Assembly (NCBI RefSeq): GCF_003171515.1
Contig: NC_089390.1
Location: 6,696,001-6,760,000 of the forward strand
Source: Pyrenophora tritici-repentis
Lineage: Eukaryota; Ascomycota; Dothideomycetes; Pleosporales; Pleosporaceae
Length of the DNA: 64,000 nucleotides
Reading direction: 5' to 3'
The position numbers and the translations under genes are program-made. Positions 24,684 to 35,987 of the stretch are shown piece after piece. The notes under the pieces were generated by a model. That model was not told the origin of the DNA and searched no databases. It saw only the letters and a list, made by a program, of their open reading frames with translations. Numbering within the stretch: position 1 is the stretch's first letter; each line of letters opens with the position of its first letter.

Positions 24684-26363
24684 ATGGCGACCGAATACGT
24701 CCAACAACCCACAACCCGGGACTTTGCCGCCGAGCAGCCCACCACCACCCGCGACTCTGCATCCTCGACGACCCGAGTAGATGCACCCCTCCACCGCACC
24801 CCTACAATCGAAGACATTGTCAACCTCCCCCTCCGCACCCTCTCCAACGATGCCGCGCTAGAAGAATACACGCAAGAAACGCTCTCGGGCCACATGCTCC
24901 GCGAAGTCCGGTCTAGAGCGGGAAAGGTGGAAAAGTATGATCTCGTCACTTTCACCATCGACGACAAGGAGAACCCCAAGAACTGGAGTAAGGCATACAA
25001 GTGGTGGTGTACCATGTGTGTAGCCGTAACCTGTTTCGCCGTCGCCTTCAACTCTGCTGTCATAACCGCGGATCTAGGGGGTGTGAGCAAAGAGTTTAGG
25101 GTGAGCGAGGAGGTAGCTCTGTTGACGATTACATTGTTCGTCGTGGGGTTTGGTGTTGGGCCCATGGCATTTGCGCCGGCGTCTGAGATCTGGGGACGCA
25201 GGCCAGTGTATGGGGTTACACTTGCGTTGGCTGTGATTTTCACGATTCCAGGGGCTGTGGCACAGAATATTGGGACGTTGCTTGTCACGAGGTTTATTGC
25301 TGGTGTGGCGTTTTCGGCGCCGATGACATTGGTGGGAGGGACGTTGGCGGATATGTGGAGGTCGGAGGAGAGGGGAGTTCCTATGGCGGCGTTCAGTGCG
25401 GCTCCATTCATTGGTCCTGGAGTTGGGCCGTTGGTTGGTGGATACTTGAGTCAAGCTGGTGGATGGCGCTGGCTTTACTGGATTCAGCTTATCCTCAGCG
25501 CTGTTGTTTGGGTGTTGATCACTTTTACGGTTCCGGAGACGTATGCTCCTACGATTTTGGCTAAGAGGGCGAAGAAGATGCGTAAAGAGACGGGTGATGA
25601 CAGGTTTGTCACGGAACAGGATCTCGACATGCGACCTTTCAGCCAGCGCCTCCAGCTCTTCCTTCTACGACCGTTCCAGCTACTCTTCCGCGAACTCATC
25701 GTTTTCCTCATCTCGGTTTACATGTCGGTCCTGTACGGACTTCTGTACATGTTCTTCGTCGCTTATCCTATCGTATATGAGAAGACAAAGGGCTGGAGCG
25801 CCGGGTCTGTCGGATTGATGTTCATCCCCCTCATCTGTGGCGTTTTACTATCGGCTGCCTGCGCGCCATTGGTCAACAAACACTATCTCAAGCTCTCAGA
25901 GAAGCACAACGGACACCCGCCAGCCGAAGTACGGCTAATTCCTATGATGTGCTCCTGCTGGTTCATCCCGATTGGTGTCTTCATCTTCGCGTGGACCAGT
26001 CAGAAGGAGACACATTGGGCTGGCCCTGCATTTGGAGGCGGCTCTGTGGGATTCGGCTTCATCTTCCTTTACAACTCGGCCAACAACTACCTCGTCGACT
26101 CGTACCAGCACCAGGCCGCGTCTGCTCTGGCGGCCAAGACATTCTTGCGAAGCTTCTGGGGTGCAGCTGCGGTCTTGTTTACGAACCAGATGTATGACCG
26201 TCTCGGCAATCAGTGGGCCAGTTCGCTTCTCGCCTTCATCGGCTTGGCGTGCTGTGCGATTCCATTTATCTTTTACTTTTACGGGGCCAAGATCCGAGCA
26301 CAGTCGCACTATGCGTATAGCGAAGAGACCGAGAGCAAGGCACATGAGAAGCAGGTTGCATAG
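24684..26363 (+). CDS. MFS multidrug/polyamine-type transporter (DHA1 family)
   Basis: Single-exon 559-residue membrane transporter, expected to export drugs or small organic cations by proton antiport at the plasma membrane. A hydrophilic Thr/Gln-rich N-terminus of about 90 residues is followed by ENPKNWSK, typical of fungal TPO/FLU1-like DHA1 proteins, and then twelve hydrophobic segments. Visible motifs are SEIWGRRP (motif A-like loop after TM2), a Gly/Pro-rich GPGVGPLVGGYL in TM5 and PETYAP before the charged central loop. The start at 24684 is chosen because ACCATGG is a strong initiation context; an in-frame ATG exists at 24624 but would add an odd 20-residue leader. The neighbouring Zn2Cys6 factor may regulate it. 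Substrate cannot be told from sequence. Confidence 0.88.
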   Translation: MATEYVQQPTTRDFAAEQPTTTRDSASSTTRVDAPLHRTPTIEDIVNLPLRTLSNDAALEEYTQETLSGHMLREVRSRAGKVEKYDLVTFTIDDKENPKNWSKAYKWWCTMCVAVTCFAVAFNSAVITADLGGVSKEFRVSEEVALLTITLFVVGFGVGPMAFAPASEIWGRRPVYGVTLALAVIFTIPGAVAQNIGTLLVTRFIAGVAFSAPMTLVGGTLADMWRSEERGVPMAAFSAAPFIGPGVGPLVGGYLSQAGGWRWLYWIQLILSAVVWVLITFTVPETYAPTILAKRAKKMRKETGDDRFVTEQDLDMRPFSQRLQLFLLRPFQLLFRELIVFLISVYMSVLYGLLYMFFVAYPIVYEKTKGWSAGSVGLMFIPLICGVLLSAACAPLVNKHYLKLSEKHNGHPPAEVRLIPMMCSCWFIPIGVFIFAWTSQKETHWAGPAFGGGSVGFGFIFLYNSANNYLVDSYQHQAASALAAKTFLRSFWGAAAVLFTNQMYDRLGNQWASSLLAFIGLACCAIPFIFYFYGAKIRAQSHYAYSEETESKAHEKQVA

Positions 26364-26934
26364 TCAGCAATTGATAGTAAATCCGGGGTGTATGTTGATT
26401 GGATAGTGGCGGTTATCTGGGATTGCATTGGTGGTGTTGCGTTGCATTGCATGGCATGGCGTTCGGGGGCCTTATAATTCCTTTTTTGTTCGCGAGAACA
26501 GGATCAACGAGGATCCGGGGTTGGAAAGTATAGCCTAGAAACTCAGTAATCATGTCAAATCACTCTGATTTACCCGATATTTTGTGTTGGCAAGCTCAAG
26601 GTAGCGGGGTCTTTGGAGAACGGCTTGTTGTGTTGATGATTCGCTGAAGCATCGGCGGAAAGGAGAACGTCCTCAGGGTGAAAAGCAAGATTTTCCGCGT
26701 CAAGGACGATGGTGAGTCCCGTGTCGTGAAAGAATGGAGCACAGTGGACAGTCGGGCTAGGTCAGTTCCGTCTTAGCAGCCGTCAAACTTCCTAGTCGCG
26801 TGATTAGCCCAGGGCGATCCCCATCCTTGCCCAAGTGGGGCTTCAGCGAGCGGAAAGGCCGAGCGAACAACCAACTCCACCAGCGCGTATCCGGCCCATC
26901 TTGACTTCTGACGACTTTCCTCCGAGCTTCGACC
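26364..26934. other. Intergenic between MFS and transcription factor genes
   Basis: No gene is seen. The stretch contains short GCATTGCATGGCATGG-type direct repeats near 26430-26460, probably in the MFS 3' region, and the promoter of the regulator starting at 26935. Confidence 0.4.
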
Positions 26935-29363
26935 ATGGACGACCTGAAGGAGCAGCACCATTCACATACGCCCAATGGATTCATGCAAGACACACCGCCA
27001 CGTGCCGATGTGGACGAGATCTTGCGGCGGAAGCGGAAAGCGAGGGAATATAAGGTACGCGGTTTTATGTTGGGGTATAGGAAGAGCAATGGAGAAGAGG
27101 AGGCAGTTTGGGCGGCCAGGGCGACCAGGTACAAGACCGAGGACATGTCGAGAGAATGTGTTGACATTGCCGAATCGGGCTACGGAACCCGGCGCATTCA
27201 AGCACGGCAGAGCTACTGCCCCACGAACTTGCGCTGACCTTGGACTACGCTATAGGCTTGCTATCCGTGTCGACAGCGCAAGGTCAAATGTGACCAGAAC
27301 GTGCCTTGTAAGACATGCGTCGTCCGCGAACATCCCGAACTGTGTACCTACCACCCACCGAGCGAGTCGCATCCGCCTGCGAAACGAATACACCTTGGTA
27401 TTGGACAGAACAACGGCCATGACTTTTCCAATGGCTTGGTGCATATTCACGGCGGTACAGTCACATTGCCGCGAGAGGTCTGTGTAGTACTACAACAAAC
27501 AATCGTGTATACTGACCATCGTAGGACTGGGAACGCATCTGCGGCAAACTTCAACAGGCTGAAAAGTCACTCAATGATCTGAAGAATGCCGTCGGCAGCG
27601 TCGCAGAGATTCCCCCACCCATGAATGGCTTCTCTCCTGGCGATGGCTCTGGTAACACTCCCTTGGCGGCGGCAGCGCCTATGGACGGCGAGCAGAGCCA
27701 TGTCCGCACTCAGGGCATACACACGCGCAACGACATCACCGGCCAAACCATACACATCGGACCCAGCTCCGTACCCGCTCTGGTCATGGCTCTCGGACGG
27801 GGGGATACACAATGGGCGCCGGGAGTACAAGATCTGCTAGGCAAGAAGAGCATGCTGCCCATCTTTGGCCTGGACAACGAGAGCGCTACATACCCGTTCG
27901 TGGACCTCTGGGGACTACCGCACGGATCGATAATGCGCGCCCAAGAACTAGCGAATGCCCTACCGAGCGATACCGAATGCCTCAGCTTCTTCCGAAGTTA
28001 TCGAGAAACGGCACATACCGTCTACCCCGCCGTTGCCGACATCGAGGCCATCGAATCAGATCTCCTGTTGTTTCTGATCAACCGCGCAAGCTCACAGGGC
28101 AATACCGGCATATCAGATCAACAGATACACGGCAAGGACTTTCACTGGATAGGCCTAGTCTTTGCCATTCTAGCTTCGGGATGCCAGTGCTCAAGTCTGT
28201 CGCGACGAGAGAGGGAGTTGACATCTCAGGTCTACGTGTGTTGCAGCTTCGAGTGCCTGCGCTTCACAAACTTCCTGTCGCATGCGAACATCGAGAACAT
28301 TCAGACCCTCCTGATTCTTGGCAACGTCATCTCGAACAATATGAATGCTGGCGTAGCGTGGAGCCTAATGGGGCTGACGGTACGACTATCGCAGACGCTA
28401 GGGCTACATCGGCAATGTCCTCCGTCAACACCCGTGCAACAGAGAGTCGCGCGGAGTAAGACATGGTGGGCACTGCTATGGCAAGACTCATTGCTGTCTG
28501 TCTCATACGACCGGGCCTCGTCGACCACAACCATTGATCATACCGTGCCCATGAGCCAGCACACGGCGCCAGGGACACGGACTTATGTTGAGAGTATGTA
28601 TCGCCTGTGCAAGGTGGGCCTCGATATCGTGCGCGAGCGTCAACGGCCGCAAAACTCCCACGACGCTCTGATGAGGATAACTGAGCACCGCAACGAGCTC
28701 CAGGAGATCATGATTGATGCAGCAGACTATCTCAAAGACTCTAGGCGATGTAGGTCGATGCGCGATCAACTGGAACACTGGGCATTGTACCTCCACATCT
28801 CATACGTGACCTCTGAGCTCTGTCGTCCTGCTATCAGCCCAGCCACTGCCAACCTCGATCTTTCGAAAACGCTGCGAAAAACATGCATCGACAGCCTCAC
28901 CAACACTGTTGAGGCCTTCCTCGGTCTGCAAAATATGACACCGTTCGCTACTCGTTCGTGGTCTGCCGTACATCGTTCTTTGAGTTCAGCACTCCTGCTT
29001 GGTATTCTCGGCGAACATAACCGTAACGAACGCGCGCGAGGTTTACTCCAGAACGTGATCCAGGTTCTCACCGACGTAACCAAAGACGTCGATCCTGCCG
29101 AACTGGCTACGCCCATTACACGATCCGTATCTGCGCTCGAGCGGCTGCTAAGTATCACATCGACGCACAACCGCAAAGCGAGCGAGTCGGGTTCACAGGC
29201 TTCACCCACGATGCATGTCTTTACAGCGCAGGACATCAACAACGCTCTGAACGGGGACTCTGACAACATGTTCTCGCAGTCACCGCTGCTTGGCCTGGAA
29301 CTTGATTCTTCGCCCTATGCGCTCATGGAGAGCATCGTGTGGGGCGCGCAGAAGACTCCCTGA
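26935..29363 (+). CDS. Zn2Cys6 fungal transcription factor with middle homology region
   Basis: Three exons: 26935-27054, 27256-27477 and 27525-29363. Both introns are phase 0 (27055-27255, branch GCTGAC; 27478-27524, branch CTGAC), giving 726 residues. Exon 2 opens with the binuclear zinc cluster, CysTyrProCys...LysCys...CysLysThrCys...Cys, spaced C-x2-C-x6-C-x5-C-x2-C-x8-C, preceded by a basic stretch ending exon 1. Exon 3 begins with a short heptad-like helix (LQQAEKSLNDLKN) suited to dimerisation and continues into a fungal-specific middle homology domain with GVAWSLMGLTVRLSQTLGLHR. It is expected to bind CGG-containing promoter sites as a dimer in the nucleus. It lies 571 bp downstream of the MFS gene on the same strand, so a regulator/transporter pairing is plausible but unproved. 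The start is set by GACCATGG. Confidence 0.87.
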
Positions 29364-29909
29364 AGGGGGTGTTTGCAGGAGGAAATTTCTTTGAACAAAA
29401 ATCTACGATACCCAAATAGGCGTCTCGGTATCCATGTTGCTAGCTATAAGAACCCCTTATACACTTACCAGCTCCAAGCCGTCGTGGACGACGGACATTC
29501 TTACCAGGTGAAAAAGAGCGCATGTGTGATCATCTCTGGATAGGTGCTAGGCGTGTGATCAGGGTGTTGGGGGTGTTTTTTGAAACGATTCAGGCTGGGC
29601 ATGTCTTGTTGTATCTATCTAACGAAATAATGTATCTCAAAAGCGTCCATCGGTACGGGAATTGTCTAAACCAGATCGAACCTAGGCAGTGAAGTGTTTG
29701 GCGACTAATGCAAGCTGGGATGACGTCGCTAAGCGAAGGCGGGCCTGTTTGCTGCAAGACCCTGGCGCCATCATCATGGCGAACGATTGCTGCCTCCGAT
29801 TTCACGCCCAGTCTCAGCTAGATGGTACTGCACGTGCGCTGCTCCTCTAAGCACATATACAAAGCTTAGTCCTCCAGCGCGCACTTGCAGCCACCTAGCA
29901 ACTTTCGCC
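29364..29909. other. Intergenic: terminator of regulator and VID27 promoter
   Basis: No coding region is supported. The stretch holds the 3' region of the regulator and about 100 bases of leader before the VID27 ATG at 29910. Confidence 0.4.
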
Positions 29910-32461
29910 ATGTTTATGCTCCGAAACCGTAAGTCCCGCCGTGTGCTCCCCTTGCGGCGCTGCCCCTCCCCCGCCGGTTGCTGAGACGACACTAATTTGC
30001 TTGTACGCGCAGTGAGTAAATTTGTCTTTGGCGACAGCTCCAAGGAAACTCTTGTCGAAATCCCCCAGGGCCAGCTTTATATTGTTCGCCCCCGCTCAGT
30101 CAAGGGCTACTCAGAGCTCATCTTCAAAGACGCTGCCGCTACTATCCGGCGCACCGGTCAGGAGTTCCAGTACCAGCTTGTTGTCCAGCGTGCATACGAA
30201 GAAGGTGAGGAGGATCTGCTCGCCGAAGAGAACGAAGACGCCGCACTAGAAGCGCTCGCCGGCGACAAGGACGAGAAGACTTTCCTTCTTGACGAGGACC
30301 TACAGTTTCGCGACGACGTTCGCTCGACTGGTGAGAGGATCTTTGCGTGGCGCGACCTGAGTGGCGACATCGACGATATCTGGGAGTTTGTTTGCGACGC
30401 TTCTATCAAGCCCGAGACTGCTGCTCTGTTTGAGCGCGTAGCTCTACAGTGCCAATACGAGCGCAAGTTTAGACGAAGCCGCGAACACGCGACCGAGGAC
30501 GATCTCGCCGCCCTAGCCTACTACGAAGAGCCCATACCCGACGCGAGCCCCGTCATCAGCCCGACAAGCTCGGCCATTTTCACTCGACCCATCGAACCTC
30601 CAACCGCCGAAGAGCTCTTTCCCAACACAACTAAAGAAAACATGAAGAAGAAGGTGGCAGGAAAGGAGCTGGTGCCGGCCAAGGAGGAAGCTACAGCTGC
30701 TCCGCCGTCTGCTGCACAGCCAGCAGCTCAGGAGACGTTGGCTGAGGGCGATGCCGAGCTTCATTTGTTCGACTTTCCCTCGGGCACCTTTGTGAAACAA
30801 GATGCCAAGGTCAACGTCACAGTGACGGAGATTGGTAACTGGAACTACTGGCTACACATTGTTGGTGAAGAGCGCGAATGGCTCGGACAGCCCATCGTCG
30901 AGGACATCAACCCCGTCTTCAACTATGAATACCAATCTTTCATCTTCAACCACTACCTCGACGATGGCTCAGCATACTCATGGCTTTTGAAATTCAAGAA
31001 TCAAGAGGAGCTCGAAAACATCCAGCAGGGTGTGATGCAGGCTCTCTGGGAGCACTTGAACAAGGTCAAATGGGGTAAGGCAAAGGACACCGACCGTGAA
31101 TACGTTCTGGAAGCTTTCCAGGATATGACTATGGAAGATGCGCCAGACCAGGAAGAAGAGGAGGAAGAGAGCGAAGACGAGTACGAGAGCACCAACGAGC
31201 AGCGGAGCGAACACTACGACTCGGATGAGTCAGAAGAGGACGTTGAGACTGGTCCCAAGGATGGTGATGAGAACTCGCAGCTGGCTGTTGGTTACAAACA
31301 CGACAGGTCGTTCGTTGTGCGTGGTGACAAGATTGGTGTGTTCAAGCATACTCCGGACAACCAACTACAATTCTCGACTGCCATCACGAACATCAAGACT
31401 CCAGGCGGTAAAGCGTTCAATCCTGACAAGGTCATGCTTCATCAGCAGGATCGGGATATGATTCTGCAGACCCTGGACAACCCGAACAACCTCTACCGGA
31501 TGGATCTCGAGACCGGCACTGTCGTCGATGAGTGGAAGGTTCACGATGATATCCCTGTCAAGGTCTTTGCACCAGAGAACGTAAGTACAAGGGAGCCGCT
31601 GATCCTTGACGACAAACTGATTATATCCAGAAATTTGCCCAGATGAGCGGTGAACAAACCTTCTTGGGTCTATCCGACAATGCTCTTTTCCGTGTAGATC
31701 CCCGCCTGGCCGGCAACAAGCTTGTTGATGATCAGCTCAAGCAATATGCAACAAAGAATGCATTCTCCGCCGCTGCCACAACCGAAAAGGGCCACATCGC
31801 CGTCGCATCCGAGAAAGGAGACATCCGTCTATTCGACCGTCTCGGCATCAACGCCAAAACTCTCATCCCCGCCCTCGGCGACCCCATCATCGGCATGGAC
31901 GTCTCAGCCGACGGTCGCTGGGTGCTTGCCACCACCCGAACCTACCTCCTCCTCATTGACGCGCTTCAAAAAGGCGGCAAAAACGATGGCAAACTGGGCT
32001 TCGAAAAGTCGTTCGCCAAAGACGACAAACCCCAACCCCGGCGCCTCGCCCTCACACCCGCCCACGTCGCACAATTTCAACACGAAACAAAAGCCCCCAT
32101 CTCCTTCACCACTGCGCGCTTCAACACTGGTCTCGATGACAAGGAAACTACAATCATCACTGCTACAGGCCCATTCATCATCACGTGGAGTATGAAGAAG
32201 GTCCTTGCTAACCGCAGGGATCCGTATAACATTAAGCGCTATGCTGAGCAGGTCAAGGCTGATAATTTCAAGTTTGGGTCAGACAAGAATTTGATTGTGG
32301 CATTGCCGAATCAGGTTGATATGGTGGCGAAGAGGGCGTTGCAGAGGCCGACGAGGGAGAGCATTGCTATGCCTAGTCGTGTTGGTGGGGGTGCGGGACG
32401 GAGGAGTGGGGTGAGGGGTAGTTATCTTGGGAGGAATGATATTGTTGATAGTCCGTACTAG
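29910..32461 (+). CDS. VID27: VID27-like cytoplasmic protein
   Basis: Three exons: 29910-29928, 30013-31580 and 31631-32461; introns 29929-30012 (GTAAGT, branch ACTAAT) and 31581-31630 (GTAAGT). The spliced protein is 805 residues, close to the yeast Vid27 length. The short first exon encodes only MFMLRN, joining to LSKFVFG. The N-terminal third is a beta-rich Vid27 N-domain, then a Pro/Ala/Lys linker, a PH-like domain (about residues 255-370, starting LHLFDFPSG), a very acidic Glu/Asp/Ser stretch (about 390-430) and a C-terminal beta-propeller-like region (KHDRSFVVRGDKIGVF, then ATTEKGHIAVASEKGDIRLFDRLG). Vid27 was identified in vacuole import and degradation of fructose-1,6-bisphosphatase in yeast; its biochemical role remains poorly defined. 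The family call is confident. Confidence 0.92.
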
Positions 32462-33140
32462 ACTTGCTAGTGCGGACGGGGGAGATTTCTGGGTTTGAGT
32501 TTTTGAGTGGCGATGAGATTGAGGTTGGTTGGTGGTGATTACGGTCATCGTCTGAGGGCGTTTTTGTAGTCTTTGGTTTTGGTTTCTTCGGCGCTGAGTG
32601 AGCGTTTACACTGGACTTTTTTGATTGCACAATCAGGGTACAGATGATGAAGATGACGACAAGTAGATAGGTTAATCTATGATATCCCCCCATTGACTTT
32701 ATTTTCTTTCGCTTTTGTGTTGTTCATGTTTTTCCCTATCCTCCTCCTTTTCTCTCCCCTTCATTTCTTGTGTACTATTTTATTTTGGCCACCGGGGCGG
32801 GACACGCAATCTCATTCGAATCTTTATACGCCTGTTTTACATGAGTTTTAGTGAAGTGCGTGCGTCAGGACATGTGTGGTTCCGTTTGTGCTTTTATTTA
32901 TTCAGCAAGAGTCAGGAATGTTTTGGTATGTAAATGTTAAGAAATCAGGGGGGCTCTCATCACGTAGTACTCCGATAGTTTTAGCAAGGAAAGCGGAGGC
33001 GCATGAAGCGATTTGTGGTAATTTTTTGTTTCTGGGTATAGTGGAGGGAAGAGGAGGCGGAAAAAGCGGAAAGAGACATGCGTTGTTAGCTGGACTGTTT
33101 TTGGTTTTCGGTTTCTGGGAAAAGCGCACATTGAATTCAT
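32462..33140. other. Intergenic: VID27 3' region grading into repeat island
   Basis: No gene is supported. The sequence is T- and G-rich with poor base complexity. From about 32900 purine-rich, satellite-like sequence begins. Confidence 0.4.
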
Positions 33141-35482
33141 CGTTCGGTTTTTTTAGGTAAAAAGGTAAGGAGAAAATAAGGGAGAAAGGAGAGACAGAAC
33201 ACATAGGCGTGTGGGCTGCAACGTTCTAGTCATCATGACTTGTTGTCCATCTTGTTTTTTTAAAAGTATTTGGGGTTTAAAAACGGAAGAGAGGAAAGAG
33301 GGCAGAGGACGGACAGTCATCCAATCCTGAGGGAGCTATTTTAGTCAAGCATGCCGTTTATGTGATCTGGATTTTTGAATTTTCGGTGGGAAAGCGTAAG
33401 AAGAGGAGAGGGAAAGAAGGAGGAGCGAGGGGCATTTTATACTTAGGTGATTGCTTAGAAGCGGCAGTACTGATGCCGGCGGTAGCTGAGGAAACAGAGG
33501 AGAGGGAAAAAATCATTGATCATCGTCATTGTCTTTTAGTTTTTTTTTTCGGAAAGTAGCGGAGAAAGAGAGGAGAGAGGAGCACATATATGGGGGTATT
33601 GTAGTTTTAAATGCGGAAGCTTTCGGCAATGTCGCAGAAGACATAGGTTCTCGTTGACCATATTTCAAAGATGGTTTTAGAAAGATAAGAGGTAGAGTAG
33701 TAAGAAGAGGAAGGCTGTGGTATTTTCAAGCACAGGGGAGAAGAGAAGAGAGGGCCACATCTCGAATGCCCGCACATATTTTATATGCGAAAGCTTGCTA
33801 CAAGCGCGCAGAACACATAGAGGAACGGTGTTTAAATTCCAAGTGATTTCAAGAAGATAGGAGGTAGAATGGTAAAAGAGGAAGACAGTAGTATTTTTAA
33901 GAAAAGAAGAGAGTGGAAGAGGACCACATCTTCGGCTTCATGTACCATTCTAAATACGAAAGCCGGCTACAAGCGCGGGACACATGAGGAATGAGGTTGT
34001 AAGTTTTATATTTTAGAGAGGTAAGAGGGGGTGTGGTAAGAAGAGGAGATGGGTCGCGTCATTTTTTTAAGGAAGCAGGAGTGTAAAAGAGAGCGTAGTA
34101 TATGCTCTCTGTATGCGTTCTTTTGAATGTACAAGCTATTCTCAAGGACACAGAAGACATCATCCCTCTCTCTATATAGTTTTGAGAAGATGGAAGCGTA
34201 GTGGTAAGAATGGGAGGGCTGTCGCGTCTTGGATTGTTTTTATAAAGACAGGAGAGGAAGGAAGACACATTCTCAACTTGGTAGAGCTGTTTAAACGCAA
34301 AGGCTGGCTGCAAGGACACATAGAACATGTCTTCGTTCTTTTGTGTTTTGAGAATTTTAAAAGTTGGGTATAGAAAGTTTGAATAGCAGGAAAGATGCGG
34401 TGACCTGGGTGTATTTGTATCCAGGTTAGTACGCGGAGAGACATAGGGGGTTAGGTGAGCTATTTTGGAGAAATCGAGAGTGGTAGAGAGAGGGAGAAAG
34501 CAGGACTCCGCACATGTAGTTGTCGGGCAGCTTTTTGAGTTTTGAAACCTGGAAGAGGCAGAGGAAAGAAATACGAGAAGCGCGAGGGCTCTTCTTAAGT
34601 AAAGAAAACGATACTGGCAACATGAAAGACATAAAGCTAGTCGCCCTGCTTTTTTTTTGGCGCAGTCAGAGGAGGGACAACATTGGTTTGGATCCTGTAT
34701 TTTTTAGTCCTTTAGGAAACTTAGGAAGAAGGGACAGAACCGCGGCTACAGTAGGTAATTGTTGGTACTTCAAGTGATGTTTGGTGTTAGGGCACGCATA
34801 GCCGAAGAATCAACCATTTTCATGTTGATGGTTTTATAAAATAAGGCCGGGGAAGACAGGAGCGTCGACATGTTAGGACATTCAGGTAATTTTTGATCTA
34901 GAGAGAGAGCGGGAAAAGCAGGGCCACCGCCATTGACGACTGCTCCGTGGGATTTTTAATCTTTAGAGAAAAGGGGAGAGAGCAGAGAAACATGCAAACT
35001 TAGTTGTCAGCATTTGAACACAGAGAAGAAGTTAGATACATGACCGGAATAGATACAGCTTTTAGTTTTTCAGAAACGGCGGGGGGAGAGACATGCTCGG
35101 CTTTCGAGAAACTTTTAGGTAAGAGAGGCAGACGGAGCATATATAGAGTTTTTATCGACTTCTTCGTTTGGGAAAATAGGCGGAAAGAGAGACATATAAG
35201 TTCTGAATTCTGGTTTTAGGCGAGAGAGAAGAGAGAACGACATGAACAGTTCTGTAAACTTGTTTGTTTGGGAAAAGAGGCAGGAGACATATATTGACCC
35301 AAGTTCGATTTTTAGAGAGAAGAGAGGATCACAGACCATTGCCGTAGATCAAAGTTTCAGAAAAGGCGAGGGGTTTGTAGTAAGAAGAAGGAACAGTGGA
35401 TTCCAAGTCGTGGGATTTATGTTTACACTGGCTGACAGAACGACCTCGAACATAGAACACGTATAGTACTATGTCTGAGAAG
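33140..35482. repeat. Degenerate tandem satellite, about 170-bp period, purine-rich on + strand
   Basis: Successive units start with a TTTTAG/TTTTGAG box followed by AAGATA-GAGGTAG-GTAAGAAGAGG-like sequence and, roughly 100 bases later, by GCGAAAGCTTGCTACAAG-like then CACAT boxes. Unit starts read by eye are 33675, 33847, 34011, 34180, 34346 and 34533, i.e. spacings of 172, 164, 169, 166 and 187. Earlier, weaker starts are at about 33150, 33369 and 33534, and copies continue more degenerately to the copia insertion at 35488. There is no coding potential: the scattered ORFs are short and dissimilar. Confidence 0.7.
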
Positions 35483-35487
35483 ATAAC

Positions 35488-35684
35488 TGTCGGCATACAC
35501 ACGGTGTGTCGCCTAATAAGGCCCAATGTACCGCCTCGATCCTACTTCGGCCCAACTCGGACCCAACGTTATGTATACCTTCGTAGCCCCCACATTCGTA
35601 GAATCATCATACACCAGAATACCAATACACAAGATTACCTTAGCTACTGTTATTCACCGTACGATCGTACAAGGCCTTCCAACA
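35488..35684 (+). repeat. 5' LTR of copia element 1
   Basis: 197 bp, starts TGTCGGCATACA and ends CTTCCAACA. It matches 41293-41489 with no difference found by eye. It contains the promoter expected to drive the element and a palindromic TACGATCGTA near its 3' end. Confidence 0.95.
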
Positions 35685-35699
35685 CTGATCAGTGATTGC
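35685..35699 (+). promoter_or_regulatory. Putative primer-binding site, copia element 1
   Basis: The 15 bases immediately after the LTR (CTGATCAGTGATTGC) are identical to the same position in element 2 (43483-43497) although the leaders diverge afterwards. This position and conservation suit a tRNA primer site; the tRNA was not identified. Confidence 0.5.
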
Positions 35700-35987
35700 A
35701 CGGCAGTCACAGACAGTTAGGTTAAGAAGAGATAGATTCTTTACCCCGCGCGTTCCCTAGATTGCCTATATCAGCAAGGCGGAGTTATCTATGCTAAGCT
35801 CACTGTTAGCTATATCAGGCGTCGTTCGTGGCTAGCGACCGACCGTTACAGCCGTATCAGAAGCGTTCCAAGACGCCGTCTATACACGCGCCAACCGACC
35901 GGTTGAGATTTGACCCGTGTACAACCCACGACCACCGACGCATCTCTAGCGAACGCAGCTAGCGCAACAAGCGTCAACAAGAACACA

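Noticed and set aside
32876..35466. Small ORFs across the satellite
   Set aside because: Lengths of 65-106 codons, no similarity between repeat units at protein level and heavy low-complexity content.
33140..35482. Centromere call for the satellite
   Set aside because: A ~170-bp period alone is not evidence. The array is short and degenerate, lies among active-looking genes and no chromatin data are available.
33140..35482. CRISPR-like array
   Set aside because: Units are diverged throughout, with no short exact repeats, unique spacers or cas genes, and the genome is eukaryotic.
35910..35987. Upstream extension of element 1 Gag-Pol from a TTG codon
   Set aside because: There is no ATG. The ATG at 35988 gives MAG..., matching the start of element 2.
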